Virus record (IMG/VR): IMGVR_UViG_3300045125_000168
Span: 172,431-236,430 of that record
DNA length: 64,000 nt
Source of the DNA: a virus
Reading direction: 5' to 3' (one strand)
In this document: piece after piece, positions 15,649-24,105 of the stretch
Position numbering within the stretch: the first letter of the stretch is position 1
How the letters are laid out: every line of letters begins with the position of its first letter
Program-made: the position numbers and the translations under genes
Notes under the pieces: generated by a model
What the model was told of the DNA's origin: nothing
The model's database searches: none
What the model saw: the letters and a program-made list of their open reading frames with translations, nothing else

Positions 15649-16113
15649 TTAGCTTCCGTAAATAACGCGAAGAGTGTCACCAGTTTCAAGTAGAGCATCC
15701 ATACCCAAAGTGTCCCAAGATAATTCACGGCCTGTAACGATAAAATCAGTGTCTGGAAATTGTGCTATACCACCAAGAATATCAACAGCAAGCAGGTCTT
15801 TGTTCGGTGTTTCTTTGAGCACAATTTTTTTATTATCAATTTGGTCTTGTGTGAGTGTGATATATTCTATGCGTGGGGAAGAGAGTCGCCAAACAGGATC
15901 TTTGTATCCGATATTAGGTTCTATTAGTTCAAGGATGCCAGACCGTAGCGCATCTCCGAGCGCACCTTCGGTATAGTACATCGATTTGTGCAGTTGCTCA
16001 TAGGTCCATATCGTTTCAAGATCGATCGACTCATTGGCTGCAAAAGGCTGCGAGATATAAGAATCCTGAAGCAAAAAGTCGAAAGCAGTTGTGTTCCTTA
16101 CTGTAAAAGCCAT
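15649..16113 (-). CDS. Small fibre/baseplate-associated protein
   Basis: 154 residues. The last part, DTDFIVTGRELSWDTLGMDA to TGDTLRVIYGS, repeats the pattern of the knob that ends the beta-helix fibre downstream (a strand, a hydrophobic turn, then SGD-x-I/L-RV-x-Y). This suggests a related small beta domain. The N-terminal half (YISQPFAANESIDLETIWTY) is unfamiliar. The gene lies 26 nt upstream of the fibre gene. It could be a fibre adaptor. It is preceded by a terminator-like hairpin (16136-16158). Confidence 0.5.
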   Translation of the reverse strand: MAFTVRNTTAFDFLLQDSYISQPFAANESIDLETIWTYEQLHKSMYYTEGALGDALRSGILELIEPNIGYKDPVWRLSSPRIEYITLTQDQIDNKKIVLKETPNKDLLAVDILGGIAQFPDTDFIVTGRELSWDTLGMDALLETGDTLRVIYGS

Positions 16114-16135
16114 AAGAAACCTTCAATGGTAAAGT

Positions 16136-16158
16136 GGGGGTTTGTTCGCCAAACCCCC
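16136..16158 (-). terminator. Terminator hairpin after actin-like gene
   Basis: A 9-bp stem, GGGGGTTTG/CAAACCCCC, with a 5-nt loop, followed by a short T stretch on both strands. It lies between the actin-like gene stop (16200) and the next start (16113). Confidence 0.55.
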
Positions 16159-16199
16159 TTTAGACGCGCAATATAATCTTAATGAGAGGACTCTGTTTC

Positions 16200-17215
16200 T
16201 CATGAGGACAAGCAGTAGGTCAGAAGACCTCTAGCGACTGCCCCAAAAGGATCTTTGGCCATTCTTATTTCAGTGACCTTGAAGGGGAGGGGAGTTTTCT
16301 TTTTGAAACGATTGAGTTCTTCTTCCCAAAGGTCGCGGAAACCTTTGAGGCTTGCTGTTCCCCCGGAGAGAATGATCGGAATGGCGTCTGGAAAATCTAG
16401 TTGAGATTTCATCTTGGCCCACTGGGTCACAAGATGTTTGATCTCATAGCGGATCATTTCTTTGTAGTGGAAGAAAAGGGCTGGACCCATCTCGTCATCA
16501 AGCGCATCTGGTTTCATGAGATCAAACTCAGGGTTTTCTTTGAGCTTGAGAATCCGAGCGATGGACGTTCCCACAGAAGCCGCACTATGTTGGTCAATCC
16601 AGTCACCAGACCGAGCTACCGAGAACTCAATCGAAGCGATCAACTTATAGCTTGCCGCCACGTTGACCTGTCCTGCTCCGTGAGAGATAGCAATCCCGCA
16701 GTGGTCTTCGTTCGCGCACTCCGCGTAGACAATGGCCAAGGCTTCGTTCACAGGCTCGGGAACGTAACCCAGGTCTTCGAGGAGGTTGCTAAAAAACCCA
16801 GTGTGCCAGACGTTGTTGGCCTTAGGGTTATCAAGTGGCACTGCTGGGATGGAGAACGCACATTTTTCTTCCCCAAACTCACGGGGTTCACCCAGGAGAG
16901 TTTTTACGAGAGTCGAGATGATGGCTCTACCGTCTTTTCTTCAGGGTTCAGAACCCCAGAAGCCATGGGACGTCGGACTTCTTTGTTCAAGACGCGGGCG
17001 ATGCTGATGGCTTCGTCACCGACGATGTATGCTTTGTTATTGAGCATCACCGCATTAAGAGAACCAGCCGCGAGGCGAGACCTTTGCTCTTCGTCGATTT
17101 CCACAAAAGCGTTGCGAAGTCTTTTCACTTCGACCTCGTTTTTGCCTTCAACGCGAGCAACTAACAGGTTTGATGTTCCCACATCCAAACCAGCACCGAG
17201 GGTGACTTTTGACAT
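16200..17215 (-). CDS. Actin-like ATPase (ParM/MreB/FtsA superfamily), frame interrupted
   Basis: A break near 16925 splits it. The 5' part has the phosphate-1 loop GLDVGTSNLLVARVEG. The second frame continues IISTLVKTLLGEP, through CAFSIPAVPLDNPKANN, to GIAISHGAGQVNVAASY (phosphate-2 position) and IILSGGTASLKGF (adenosine motif). The length, about 338 residues, is normal for ParM-like actins. The phosphate-2 loop reads S-H-G-A-G where D-x-G-G-G-T is usual, so the invariant Asp is replaced. Such filaments segregate plasmids or position phage DNA. The following gene (17227) has the form of an adaptor. The function here is inferred. Confidence 0.7.
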
Positions 17216-17226
17216 GATCTTAACTC

Positions 17227-17534
17227 CTACGAGCTTTTGCGTTTCCGTTTCAGTTTCTCAACGTCTTCTGAATCATGAGCTTCGAGACTCGTCTTGACCT
17301 TCTTAAGCGAAGCCTCTCCTAACCGAGCTTTCGGAATAAACAGAGGGGCTTCTTCGGAGATTCCCACGTCTACCACATTCGGTTCGACCGCTACGGGCGT
17401 GGAGTACACTGCCGTAGGAGCTTGACCTTGTTTGTGGACATGAGCAGATAATATATCAATTTTTTTCTCTAAAGTCTGGACGTGTTCTAGCAGCTTGTCA
17501 ATCGGGGTCTCTCGGATAAAAAACTTTTTAGCCA
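17227..17534 (-). CDS. Coiled-coil protein with basic tail, next to the actin gene
   Basis: About 102 residues from the ATG at 17534 (AAAGG upstream). The order is a short coiled coil (TPIDKLLEHVQTLEKKIDIL), a Pro/Val linker, a KARLGEASLKKVK helix, and a basic end, VEKLKRKRKSS. It lies 11 nt upstream of the actin-like gene in the same operon. Actin-based segregation systems usually pair the filament with a small DNA- or cargo-binding adaptor, and this is the obvious candidate. There is no sequence match to ParR that I can see. Confidence 0.5.
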
Positions 17535-17568
17535 TGGCGAGTACCTTTCTTATAAGGTTGAACATAGG

Positions 17569-17940
17569 TTAGTCGTTTTTCAAAAAACTGTAGCGGCTTT
17601 GGCACTGATTACATACGGCAACCACACGATATCCAGCAGGCACTAATTTGATATCATCCGACAGGCAATTTTCATTGCGGCAGCGTTCTTTGTGAGTAGG
17701 AGGCGTTTGTTTTTCTTGTATGGTAGTCTCGTTCCCCTGAAAAGCCAATGCCTCTTCGTCCTCATACAGGTCTCTTAAATCCTCCTCTCGCCTTTTTGCG
17801 TGATGTGCTTCTTTCCTTAAGCGACCTATTTTTCGATTTTGAGCTTTTAGCTGTTGTAACTCCCTTTGCATTTTTTTTAGTTTTTCTTCCAGCTCGTTGA
17901 TACGCCTTTTTGCTAGTCGCGTCTCGGCTGTAGCCCCCAT
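17569..17940 (-). CDS. Coiled-coil protein with C-terminal zinc ribbon
   Basis: 123 residues. The first 65 are a basic coiled coil (INELEEKLKKMQRELQQLKA). The C-terminus has four Cys spaced like a zinc ribbon: CRNENC, about 17 residues, then VCNQC. The stop is 35 nt before the next start. It lies between the 402-residue structural gene and the actin-adaptor candidate. Function unknown; nucleic acid binding is possible. Confidence 0.6.
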   Translation of the reverse strand: MGATAETRLAKRRINELEEKLKKMQRELQQLKAQNRKIGRLRKEAHHAKRREEDLRDLYEDEEALAFQGNETTIQEKQTPPTHKERCRNENCLSDDIKLVPAGYRVVAVCNQCQSRYSFLKND

Positions 17941-18000
17941 CGGTATTTCACCTCATTTGCTTTTCGGGGTTGTAGAAAAACCTATGGAGTAACCCAAAGA

Positions 18001-19209
18001 TCAGTCTAACAGGCCGTAAAACAAAAGAAGCTGTTGAATATTCGAGCCGATTGGACCACGGCCTTTCTCGGCAAGAAACACGTTATTGGTGCGAAAGCGA
18101 TACGGTCGAGTCGCAATAGCTCCAGCAGTTTGACTGGCTCTTTGCAGGGATTGTTTCGCTTTGCCGACGTTACTATCCAGAAACTCTTTAAAACCACTCA
18201 AAATACTTTCAATATCGGCACCAGGGTTGTAATCGAGCGTCACGGATTGGCCAGAAAAATTGAGGTTGGTCTCCGCATAAAGAATACGCTGGGAAGACAA
18301 GGCCCACCATGCGGAACCTAGAACGATATAGCTTTCAATCGCGGCAGGAAAGCTCGCGGGCGTAAAGTTACTGGGAGGCCAATAGCTATTGACGATATTC
18401 GCGCCCTGCGTCACGGCCTCTAAAATATCTTCATTGGTGTAGGCGTAGACGAGTCCGAGTTTCTTTTGCAGCTTATCGATCAGCATTCGGACACTATTGA
18501 TAAGGTGCATGGTGGTCGTGCCGATCACATGGACCGACTGATGCTCAAACTCAAGCGGACTCGTGGCAGACTCCCGCATGGTCCAAAGGGCTGAGTAAAT
18601 GCCAATCTTGAGAGGGGGAGTGTCGGTGTAATAGATCAAACCCGTCCCGCTCTCAACCTCAGCGATCTTGTCCACGGTAAGGGGGTCGGGCACAGGAAAG
18701 GTGAGGGAGGCGGAGTGCATCAGGGTGTCCGTCCCCTTCATCGATAGGCCGAGAGAAAGCTGGTCTGGTCTTACAAGGTTTTTAAAGAAAAGCCGCACAG
18801 GTTGATTGGCAAAAGTCATCACTTTTTGTAATTCGGGCTCTTGCGCAGGCACTCGGTCTTCCACTACATCAAAGTGGAAGGATGCTTCAAACTGCCTGCC
18901 CTGCTCATCGACCATCATAGCTTGAAGGGCGTATCGTCGGGTCGGGCTGGTGAGTTCGATATTTTTGGGAACCACCCAACCGCACTTCCAAGCTCCAGGC
19001 TGAGGTCCAGCTACAGCGACCCCCTGAGCTACGATGGAACCGGAAGGGCTGAGAATCCGGTAGTTCGGGTAGACTTGAGGGTCACTAGGGGTGACGGGCT
19101 GAGTTTTATTGGTGTCGTAATAAAAATTAAAGAAAAAATATTCTAACCTTCCCCGTGTCAAGACACGAGAGGTCTCTTGGCTTATGGCTTGATACCCTGG
19201 AGCTTGCAT
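18001..19209 (-). CDS. Large virion structural protein candidate
   Basis: 402 residues, uninterrupted. The N-terminal half is beta-rich with Ig-like strands (NYRILSPSGSIVAQGV, YALQAMMVDEQGRQFEASF). The C-terminal half is helical and aromatic (LINSVRMLIDKLQKKLGL, SYIVLGSAWWALSSQ). There are no enzyme motifs. The size, composition and place in the structural operon suggest a neck, tail or capsid-associated protein. I do not recognise the family. Confidence 0.55.
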   Translation of the reverse strand: MQAPGYQAISQETSRVLTRGRLEYFFFNFYYDTNKTQPVTPSDPQVYPNYRILSPSGSIVAQGVAVAGPQPGAWKCGWVVPKNIELTSPTRRYALQAMMVDEQGRQFEASFHFDVVEDRVPAQEPELQKVMTFANQPVRLFFKNLVRPDQLSLGLSMKGTDTLMHSASLTFPVPDPLTVDKIAEVESGTGLIYYTDTPPLKIGIYSALWTMRESATSPLEFEHQSVHVIGTTTMHLINSVRMLIDKLQKKLGLVYAYTNEDILEAVTQGANIVNSYWPPSNFTPASFPAAIESYIVLGSAWWALSSQRILYAETNLNFSGQSVTLDYNPGADIESILSGFKEFLDSNVGKAKQSLQRASQTAGAIATRPYRFRTNNVFLAEKGRGPIGSNIQQLLLFYGLLD

Positions 19210-19223
19210 AACGACCTCGTTTT

Positions 19224-19529
19224 TTAACGTCGCCTTGACATTCGGTCTTCGTGTATTCTAAGCATAGTTTTAAGAGTTTTGTTCATGTAAGCACGGACCT
19301 GGGATGTCGGACCTAACGAGAAGATAAGTAACCAGTTGGGCGGTCTATAAAAGTAGGAGCGTCGTCGGTAGATCTCCTGCATGATGCGACCTTGCCGCCA
19401 CAATTTAAATAAATTCATATAAAGAGGGTTCCTCGCCTCCTTATAAATCTCAGGCTCGATGAGAGAGTAGTCGGGAATCATCTCTTTGATTTTGACAAAA
19501 TGTTTTAAATCGTCTCCCGAACTACTCAT
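19224..19529 (-). CDS. Small basic protein, unknown
   Basis: 101 residues, helical and basic (YKEARNPLYMNLFKLWRQGR; C-terminus RIHEDRMSRRR). One short hydrophobic stretch, PPNWLLIFSLG, is too short for a membrane span. It ends 14 nt before the 402-residue gene starts, so they are probably one transcript. No family is recognised. Confidence 0.5.
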   Translation of the reverse strand: MSSSGDDLKHFVKIKEMIPDYSLIEPEIYKEARNPLYMNLFKLWRQGRIMQEIYRRRSYFYRPPNWLLIFSLGPTSQVRAYMNKTLKTMLRIHEDRMSRRR

Positions 19530-19633
19530 GACGCTTTCGCCTTTTACTTATTTTGGTCTTTTGGTCGCGAGAAAAGACTAAGGCGGTCGGCAAAAGCCCG
19601 AGTATCTTCCCAAACAGATTTGGTGATTTCCCA

Positions 19634-19801
19634 CTATTTTGCAACACCTTGAGAAAATCTGTCATCTCTTTGAGAGACTGTTTTCTCTGCAACCTTTTGG
19701 AGAGTGGCGACTAGAAAATCACCAGTCATGACGATAACAAATGAAGACGCGCTGATAAGGCCAATGCCGTATAAAATTTTATCCAATAATACCTGATCCA
19801 T
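19634..19801 (-). CDS. 55-residue single-pass membrane protein
   Basis: A short gene with a strong AAGGAGGG ribosome site before the ATG at 19801. The protein begins MDQVLLDKILYGIGLISASS, and the hydrophobic segment from about residue 9 to 34 (through FVIVMTGDFLVATL) could span the membrane. A charged tail (KTVSQRDDRFSQ) follows. The size and layout would fit a small holin or spanin-like protein, but no lysis enzyme is next to it, so I leave the role open. The 104 nt between its stop and the next start hold a 7-bp hairpin near 19563. Confidence 0.5.
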   Translation of the reverse strand: MDQVLLDKILYGIGLISASSFVIVMTGDFLVATLQKVAEKTVSQRDDRFSQGVAK

Positions 19802-19920
19802 GGTAATAACCCTCCTTATGATTTTGTTTAATTAAGGGAAGGGCACTTAGGGCTTGATAATTTTAAGATACAGGGTCACAAGCGCATTTTCTGCGAGAAA
19901 ACCGTTATTCGATATCCCCT

Positions 19921-20567
19921 TTAAATAAACTGATACGGCATCATTTTTTTGAAGACTAGATCATTCTGAAAGTTCAGACCCTGTGTCTTAGCTTGGACAA
20001 CAGAGAAATCCTGAAACAGATTTAGGTCTGTTGTACCGTTCTTATAGATACAAATGGACGCGGACACGTCGTCCTGAGAGTTTGAAAAGCCAAGACCGAC
20101 TAAGTGGCAAAGCTCAAAGGGGATGATGGCAGGAACTTTTTGGAGTCGATCGCGGCATGATGCGATAGCCACTGGCTTCCTGCAAGGCCCTCACCCTGGA
20201 ACTGCATTTGAAAAAGACAGTTGCTGACAGGGTTATGCGAGACAGAAAAAAGGCTTTTCAGCCAATCGCCTTTGGGTGACGAGTTGTCGAGGCAAATGAC
20301 CTCCAGCCTCTCGTCCGTTTCCAGCCGCCCCATTTGATTGCCAACAAAATCACGGACGATCACAGGCTTCATGCTGCTATTGGTGATGATATAGATCCAT
20401 CCTGTCTTGAGCGTGAGGGCGCTTGGAAGCGCCACCACTTGCCCACTGCTTGAGCCTTTGAGAATCAAATGTACAGGAGAAAGCACCGTCAACTGATGCT
20501 TTGCTTGTCCAGTGGTAAGTACCTGAGAAGAAAGTTTCAGGCGGTCACCCTCAAGCAAAGTCGTCAT
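19921..20567 (-). CDS. Beta-rich structural protein candidate, frame interrupted
   Basis: The frame from 20567 (MTTLLEGDRLKLSSQVLTTG) runs out near 20140 at an A5 run. Adding one A continues into a second frame (KVPAIIPFELCHLVGLGFSN) that stops at 19921. The joined length is about 215 residues, mainly beta strands (GWIYIITNSSMKPVIVRDF). The 5' part (ILKGSSSGQVVALPSALTLK) is reminiscent of phage fibre or collar domains that bind via Thr/Ser-rich loops. No enzyme motif. It is probably a virion protein. Confidence 0.5.
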
Positions 20568-20596
20568 CGGGTATGTCCTTTTAGGTTTTCAAGTGT

Positions 20597-21937
20597 TCAA
20601 GAACCTTTAAGGGCCGTTTTTCGAGCTAACGATTTAGCTAGGATCGGTTGCTTCACTTCACCCTCATTGAGATAGATGCGCTCGGTCTTGGAAAGACCGA
20701 TACGTGGCTCGAAAACATGCAGGACTTGGATGGGTGGAGATGAGGCAACCATTTGGGTAGCACTGAAGTTCGATGTCCCTATGAAGCTACCGTTGATGAG
20801 TATCTGACTCATATTGAAACTTAATTGCCAGTCGTTATGAAAATGCCCGCAGTGCAGAAAATGAATCTGTTGCTGGAGCATCTGATTGTAGCGTGTGATA
20901 CCTTTTTCAAGACCGTTCACGGTCGGTCTTGAAGACCAAAGAGAACTCATCCCTTGGTCACCGTGCAACAGGAGATGATTCCACCCGTAGGTTTCGACCA
21001 AATAGAACCACGCCTCATTCTGATGATAGGTATAGTTCTTGAGGTCTTTCACGGCTCTTAATTGAAGCTCAAGCATCCTTTGGTACACTTTGTCCATCGA
21101 GCAACTAAAAGGATGCTCGCCTTTGCGACCTGTGCGACCGTGGTTGCCGAACACTTCTAGGATATCGAAGTGAAGATCTGGGTGAGTCATGAATATTTCA
21201 ATAAACGCAGAGGCCGTGTCATTCGCTCCGAATATTGCTTGATCGACCACATGACGATCGATTTGCCAAAGCTGTCCACGGAAGATGTCTTGACCCTCGA
21301 CCATATCTCCGAGACAGGCAATCACCACATGATCGATATGGTATTCGTCTTTATACTGGGTCAATTTTTCGATGACGTTTTGCTTCCAGACGTTGAGCTT
21401 ATCCTTCCAAATAATCCAATTATGCTTGTTAAGACCGCCCATCTCTTGAGAGGTCATCAGGGTTCCAAGCTGAAGGTCTGAAAATTCAAACCAGAGAGTG
21501 CAGTGCTTCTTCCCGCTCTTTTTAGGAGCTTTTGGATCAGGCTTGATAATCATCACATCGACGACAGGAGGCTCGGCCTTGGCCAAAGTCTCTTCTAAGA
21601 ATTGCTTGAAAAACTCCAGCTTTTGGACCTGCTCTCGCCACCATTGGAGCTTTTTCTGCTGCTCTTTTTCTACGAGCTTTTTCTTTCTCTCTTCCCACTC
21701 TTTCTTCATCTCTGCTGAAGCATCGTGGGTGTCGATCTCTTTTTTGATCTTCTTATGTTCATCAAAAGACTTGGAAAGACCAGACTCCTGGAGCGCACCG
21801 TTCCAAGTTTTGAAGGATTTTTCTATGGATCGCGAGTGGATATTTGCGACCTCATCGTATTCTCTGCGTGTGAAAGGTTTTCCCAGGACAGAATATACTC
21901 GTTTCAGTTCGCGGATAATTTCCACCTTAGTCGCCAT
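20597..21937 (-). CDS. Calcineurin-like metallophosphoesterase with HNH-associated N-terminal domain
   Basis: 446 residues. Residues 1-55 (IIRELKRVYSVLGKPFTRRE onward) match the small helical repeat often found beside HNH endonucleases. A charged coiled coil follows to about residue 125. The catalytic part then has FSDLQLG, CLGDMVEG, VFGNHGR, LLHGDQG and HCGHFHND, the ordered motifs of a two-metal phosphoesterase. The first motif has D-x-Q where D-x-H is usual. Similar phage proteins are thought to act on nucleic acids or phosphoproteins. The substrate is unknown. Confidence 0.8.
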   Translation of the reverse strand: MATKVEIIRELKRVYSVLGKPFTRREYDEVANIHSRSIEKSFKTWNGALQESGLSKSFDEHKKIKKEIDTHDASAEMKKEWEERKKKLVEKEQQKKLQWWREQVQKLEFFKQFLEETLAKAEPPVVDVMIIKPDPKAPKKSGKKHCTLWFEFSDLQLGTLMTSQEMGGLNKHNWIIWKDKLNVWKQNVIEKLTQYKDEYHIDHVVIACLGDMVEGQDIFRGQLWQIDRHVVDQAIFGANDTASAFIEIFMTHPDLHFDILEVFGNHGRTGRKGEHPFSCSMDKVYQRMLELQLRAVKDLKNYTYHQNEAWFYLVETYGWNHLLLHGDQGMSSLWSSRPTVNGLEKGITRYNQMLQQQIHFLHCGHFHNDWQLSFNMSQILINGSFIGTSNFSATQMVASSPPIQVLHVFEPRIGLSKTERIYLNEGEVKQPILAKSLARKTALKGS

Positions 21938-21968
21938 GAAAAAGCCCTCTAAGTGAAGTTCACGTAGT

Positions 21969-22466
21969 TCAAACTTTGTGGTCGTCGTGGAGTTTTTCTA
22001 GGATGATGTCGAGTTCTGCTTTCAAGGTTGCGATAAAGTTGCGAGCTTCCGCTCCATATCCAGAGTTCTCAAGATCGATAAAACTCTGTTTCAGTCCTTT
22101 GAGCAGGGTCTCGGTTTCGTCAACGGTGTTGGAGGGGCTGACTTCAAACGCAATGAAGTCCTCAATCAAATCCTGAACCCATCCTTGGGTTTGTTCTCCA
22201 GGGTTTGATTTTGCCATGTTGTCGAGGGTTTCTTGGAATTTGTCTTGCCAGCGAACCGCCTCTGTGACATCGGCAGTGATCTGACTTGGAGCGATTCCCC
22301 GTCGATGCATCTCCGCAAGCTCTTGCGAGATAGCGGCAGGATCTAAAAGAGCGTCCAGTTCTTCTTCAGTTAATTTGAGGGCTTCGGGGCTTGATTTTTC
22401 CGATAAAATGAGCTTTTTTTCGCTTTTTTTGTTTCTTCCCCGACTTGACGGTACTTGTGGCAGCAT
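21969..22466 (-). CDS. Acidic helical protein, unknown
   Basis: 165 residues. It starts with a basic stretch (MLPQVPSSRGRNKKSEKKL) that overlaps the 3' end of the candidate sigma gene by about 100 nt, then becomes acidic and helical (LTEEELDALLDPAAISQEL). The long overlap is unusual. It may mean that a frameshift hides a fusion of the two, or that the true start is downstream. It ends just before the metallophosphoesterase gene. No family is recognised. Confidence 0.5.
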   Translation of the reverse strand: MLPQVPSSRGRNKKSEKKLILSEKSSPEALKLTEEELDALLDPAAISQELAEMHRRGIAPSQITADVTEAVRWQDKFQETLDNMAKSNPGEQTQGWVQDLIEDFIAFEVSPSNTVDETETLLKGLKQSFIDLENSGYGAEARNFIATLKAELDIILEKLHDDHKV

Positions 22467-22933
22467 GTTGCAATTTCCCTATAAGAGATGCCCTGATTCT
22501 TTCGAGATCCTTTATTTCAATCTTTAGGTCCGAGGCGATCTGCTCATGAGTCGCATCATTTAGGATGCAACAGAAAACATACTTTTCTTGAAACGTAAGA
22601 GACAGGTGGGCCAAAACATAGATGGTATCTAAATCTCTTTGAGCTTCTTGCTGACTTGAAGGATAGCTTAAATCATCTAAAGGCGACCACCTCTGAGACA
22701 TGTAGTTTTTCGTCTCTACTGCTTCGTGAGCCGCCATTTCCAGCGAATAAAAGATATTTTTGGTAACTTTCATAATATAAATTTCCAGTACCAAATGAGC
22801 TATGTCTTCAAGATCGTGTAGATATATTTGATCTTGACACACTTTTTTCAAAATAAAAAAGCGCCTCTGTGTAAAGCGCATCGTACTGATCTTTTTTAAG
22901 GGTTTTGAGCGGCATCGTGTCGGCCCCATACAT
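22366..22933 (-). CDS. Candidate sigma-like factor (region 4 HTH), frame interrupted
   Basis: The ATG at 22933 follows GAGGAACA and gives MYGADTMPLKTLKKDQYDAL. An A6 run near 22853 breaks the frame, which then continues VCQDQIYLHDLEDIAHLVLE to 22366 (about 189 residues). The segment LSLTFQEKYVFCCILNDATH, then EQIASDLKIEIKDLERIRAS, has the layout of sigma-70 region 4: a leucine-rich lead, an (A/E)-x-I-A-x-x-L helix, a turn, and a recognition helix. A basic tail ends it. The size is close to that of T4 gp55-type late sigma factors. The match is by pattern only; it could be another HTH protein. Confidence 0.4.
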
Positions 22934-22964
22934 TGTTCCTCGGTGTAGGGCCTGCTTGAGCTTT

Positions 22965-23579
22965 TCAAGACCCTGAGTTGTTCAACCCTATGTTGATTCT
23001 AGCTCGCGCATCTGGTCCGACACCTAATACATCACCCAGGTCTTCTCTGGACTTGCGGTAGCACTCTTGAAACCTTTTGCCGATATTTAACGAGAACTTT
23101 GTCAATTCTTCCTCAAACTTCTTGGGCTGAGAAATATCTTTTCTTTTAAGCTGGGCAACCTCATTCAACAGCACTTTGACCATCTCACGGCAGAAAACTT
23201 CTAAAACTCGCTGGACAATCTGTTTGTAGGTCTCTTCTTTGGTTTTGAGATTGTAAATCTCATTGATGAGGTTACGAGCCGTGTCGATGAAACCTGTCAA
23301 AGAACTCGCGTTGAAGCCTACGGGAGCGGCTCGGTAAGTCGCATCCGCTAACGGAATCAGAGAGACCACTGTCTTCAGACATTCCTGCAAGATATCTTCG
23401 GGAGATCCTAGTTGTACTTTTTCCTGAAGGAGAAGGTTGATCTGATCGGTCGTATAACCAAGGGCCGATGCAATTTCCGAATTGGTGAAACCATCTTCGC
23501 GCATCTTTAGGGCCGTGGCCTGCTGTTCCGAGGCCGTGGCCTTGATTGCTGCTAAATCAGCTTTGGGATTGGAACTCAA
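22965..23579 (-). CDS. HTH-containing helical protein, possible terminase small subunit type
   Basis: 204 residues. Residues about 23-55 (LKMREDGFTNSEIASALGYT, then TDQINLLLQ) form a helix-turn-helix like those at the N-terminus of terminase small subunits and some regulators. The rest is all helix (TARNLINEIYNLKTKEETYK) with a possible oligomerisation region. No large terminase gene is visible nearby, so the assignment is weak. Its start overlaps the upstream gene's stop by 23 nt. Confidence 0.45.
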   Translation of the reverse strand: MSSNPKADLAAIKATASEQQATALKMREDGFTNSEIASALGYTTDQINLLLQEKVQLGSPEDILQECLKTVVSLIPLADATYRAAPVGFNASSLTGFIDTARNLINEIYNLKTKEETYKQIVQRVLEVFCREMVKVLLNEVAQLKRKDISQPKKFEEELTKFSLNIGKRFQECYRKSREDLGDVLGVGPDARARINIGLNNSGS

Positions 23580-24093
23580 AGTTTTCCTTCGGCGGCAAGG
23601 TCGAAAACTTCATCGGTTTCTTTCGCACAGAATTGATGACCAAACGCAACACCCACATGAGCGGAATCGCTGCTAGAATAGGTTTGAGCAGGTTTTTAAG
23701 GGTGCGAAGAAAGGTGGCGAGGTTCCAGACTTTCCGATAACCCTGTTGGTTTGCAAGTTTGATGAATCGTGTGCTATCCGAGCGACGAAGTTGATTCCGA
23801 TTTTTGACCCGGTACACCACTTCTTTTGTCGTCGGAAGCACACGCACCACTTCGATTTCAGATGGCCCAGAACGCAGCTTGAGCCCAGGTAATAAGTCTT
23901 TTACCGTCAATTTCGAGTGAAAAAGACCCGCCTGTACTTTATGTTGATTTTGAGAAGAAATATATTCAAGTGGGGTAGGTAGGGGCAACCTATTTTCTTT
24001 AATATATTTCTCTGCCGTCAATAAAGCGGCAAGAGGAGTCTCTTGACCGTCAGGACTTACGCCCTCGGCCCATGTCATGCGTTCTGTTTTCAC
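23557..24093 (-). CDS. Protein with C-terminal hydrophobic helix, unknown
   Basis: 178 residues from a GTG at 24093 (GAGGAC upstream), or 173 from the ATG at 24078. A small beta domain (LTVKDLLPGLKLRSG to EIEVVRVLPTTKEVVYRVKN) precedes a basic helix and a hydrophobic segment, NLLKPILAAIPLMWVLRLVI, likely a membrane helix. A short basic tail follows. It may be a membrane-anchored phage protein. No family is recognised. Confidence 0.5.
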   Translation of the reverse strand: MKTERMTWAEGVSPDGQETPLAALLTAEKYIKENRLPLPTPLEYISSQNQHKVQAGLFHSKLTVKDLLPGLKLRSGPSEIEVVRVLPTTKEVVYRVKNRNQLRRSDSTRFIKLANQQGYRKVWNLATFLRTLKNLLKPILAAIPLMWVLRLVINSVRKKPMKFSTLPPKENFEFQSQS

Positions 24094-24105
24094 ACCCGTC
24101 CTCGC

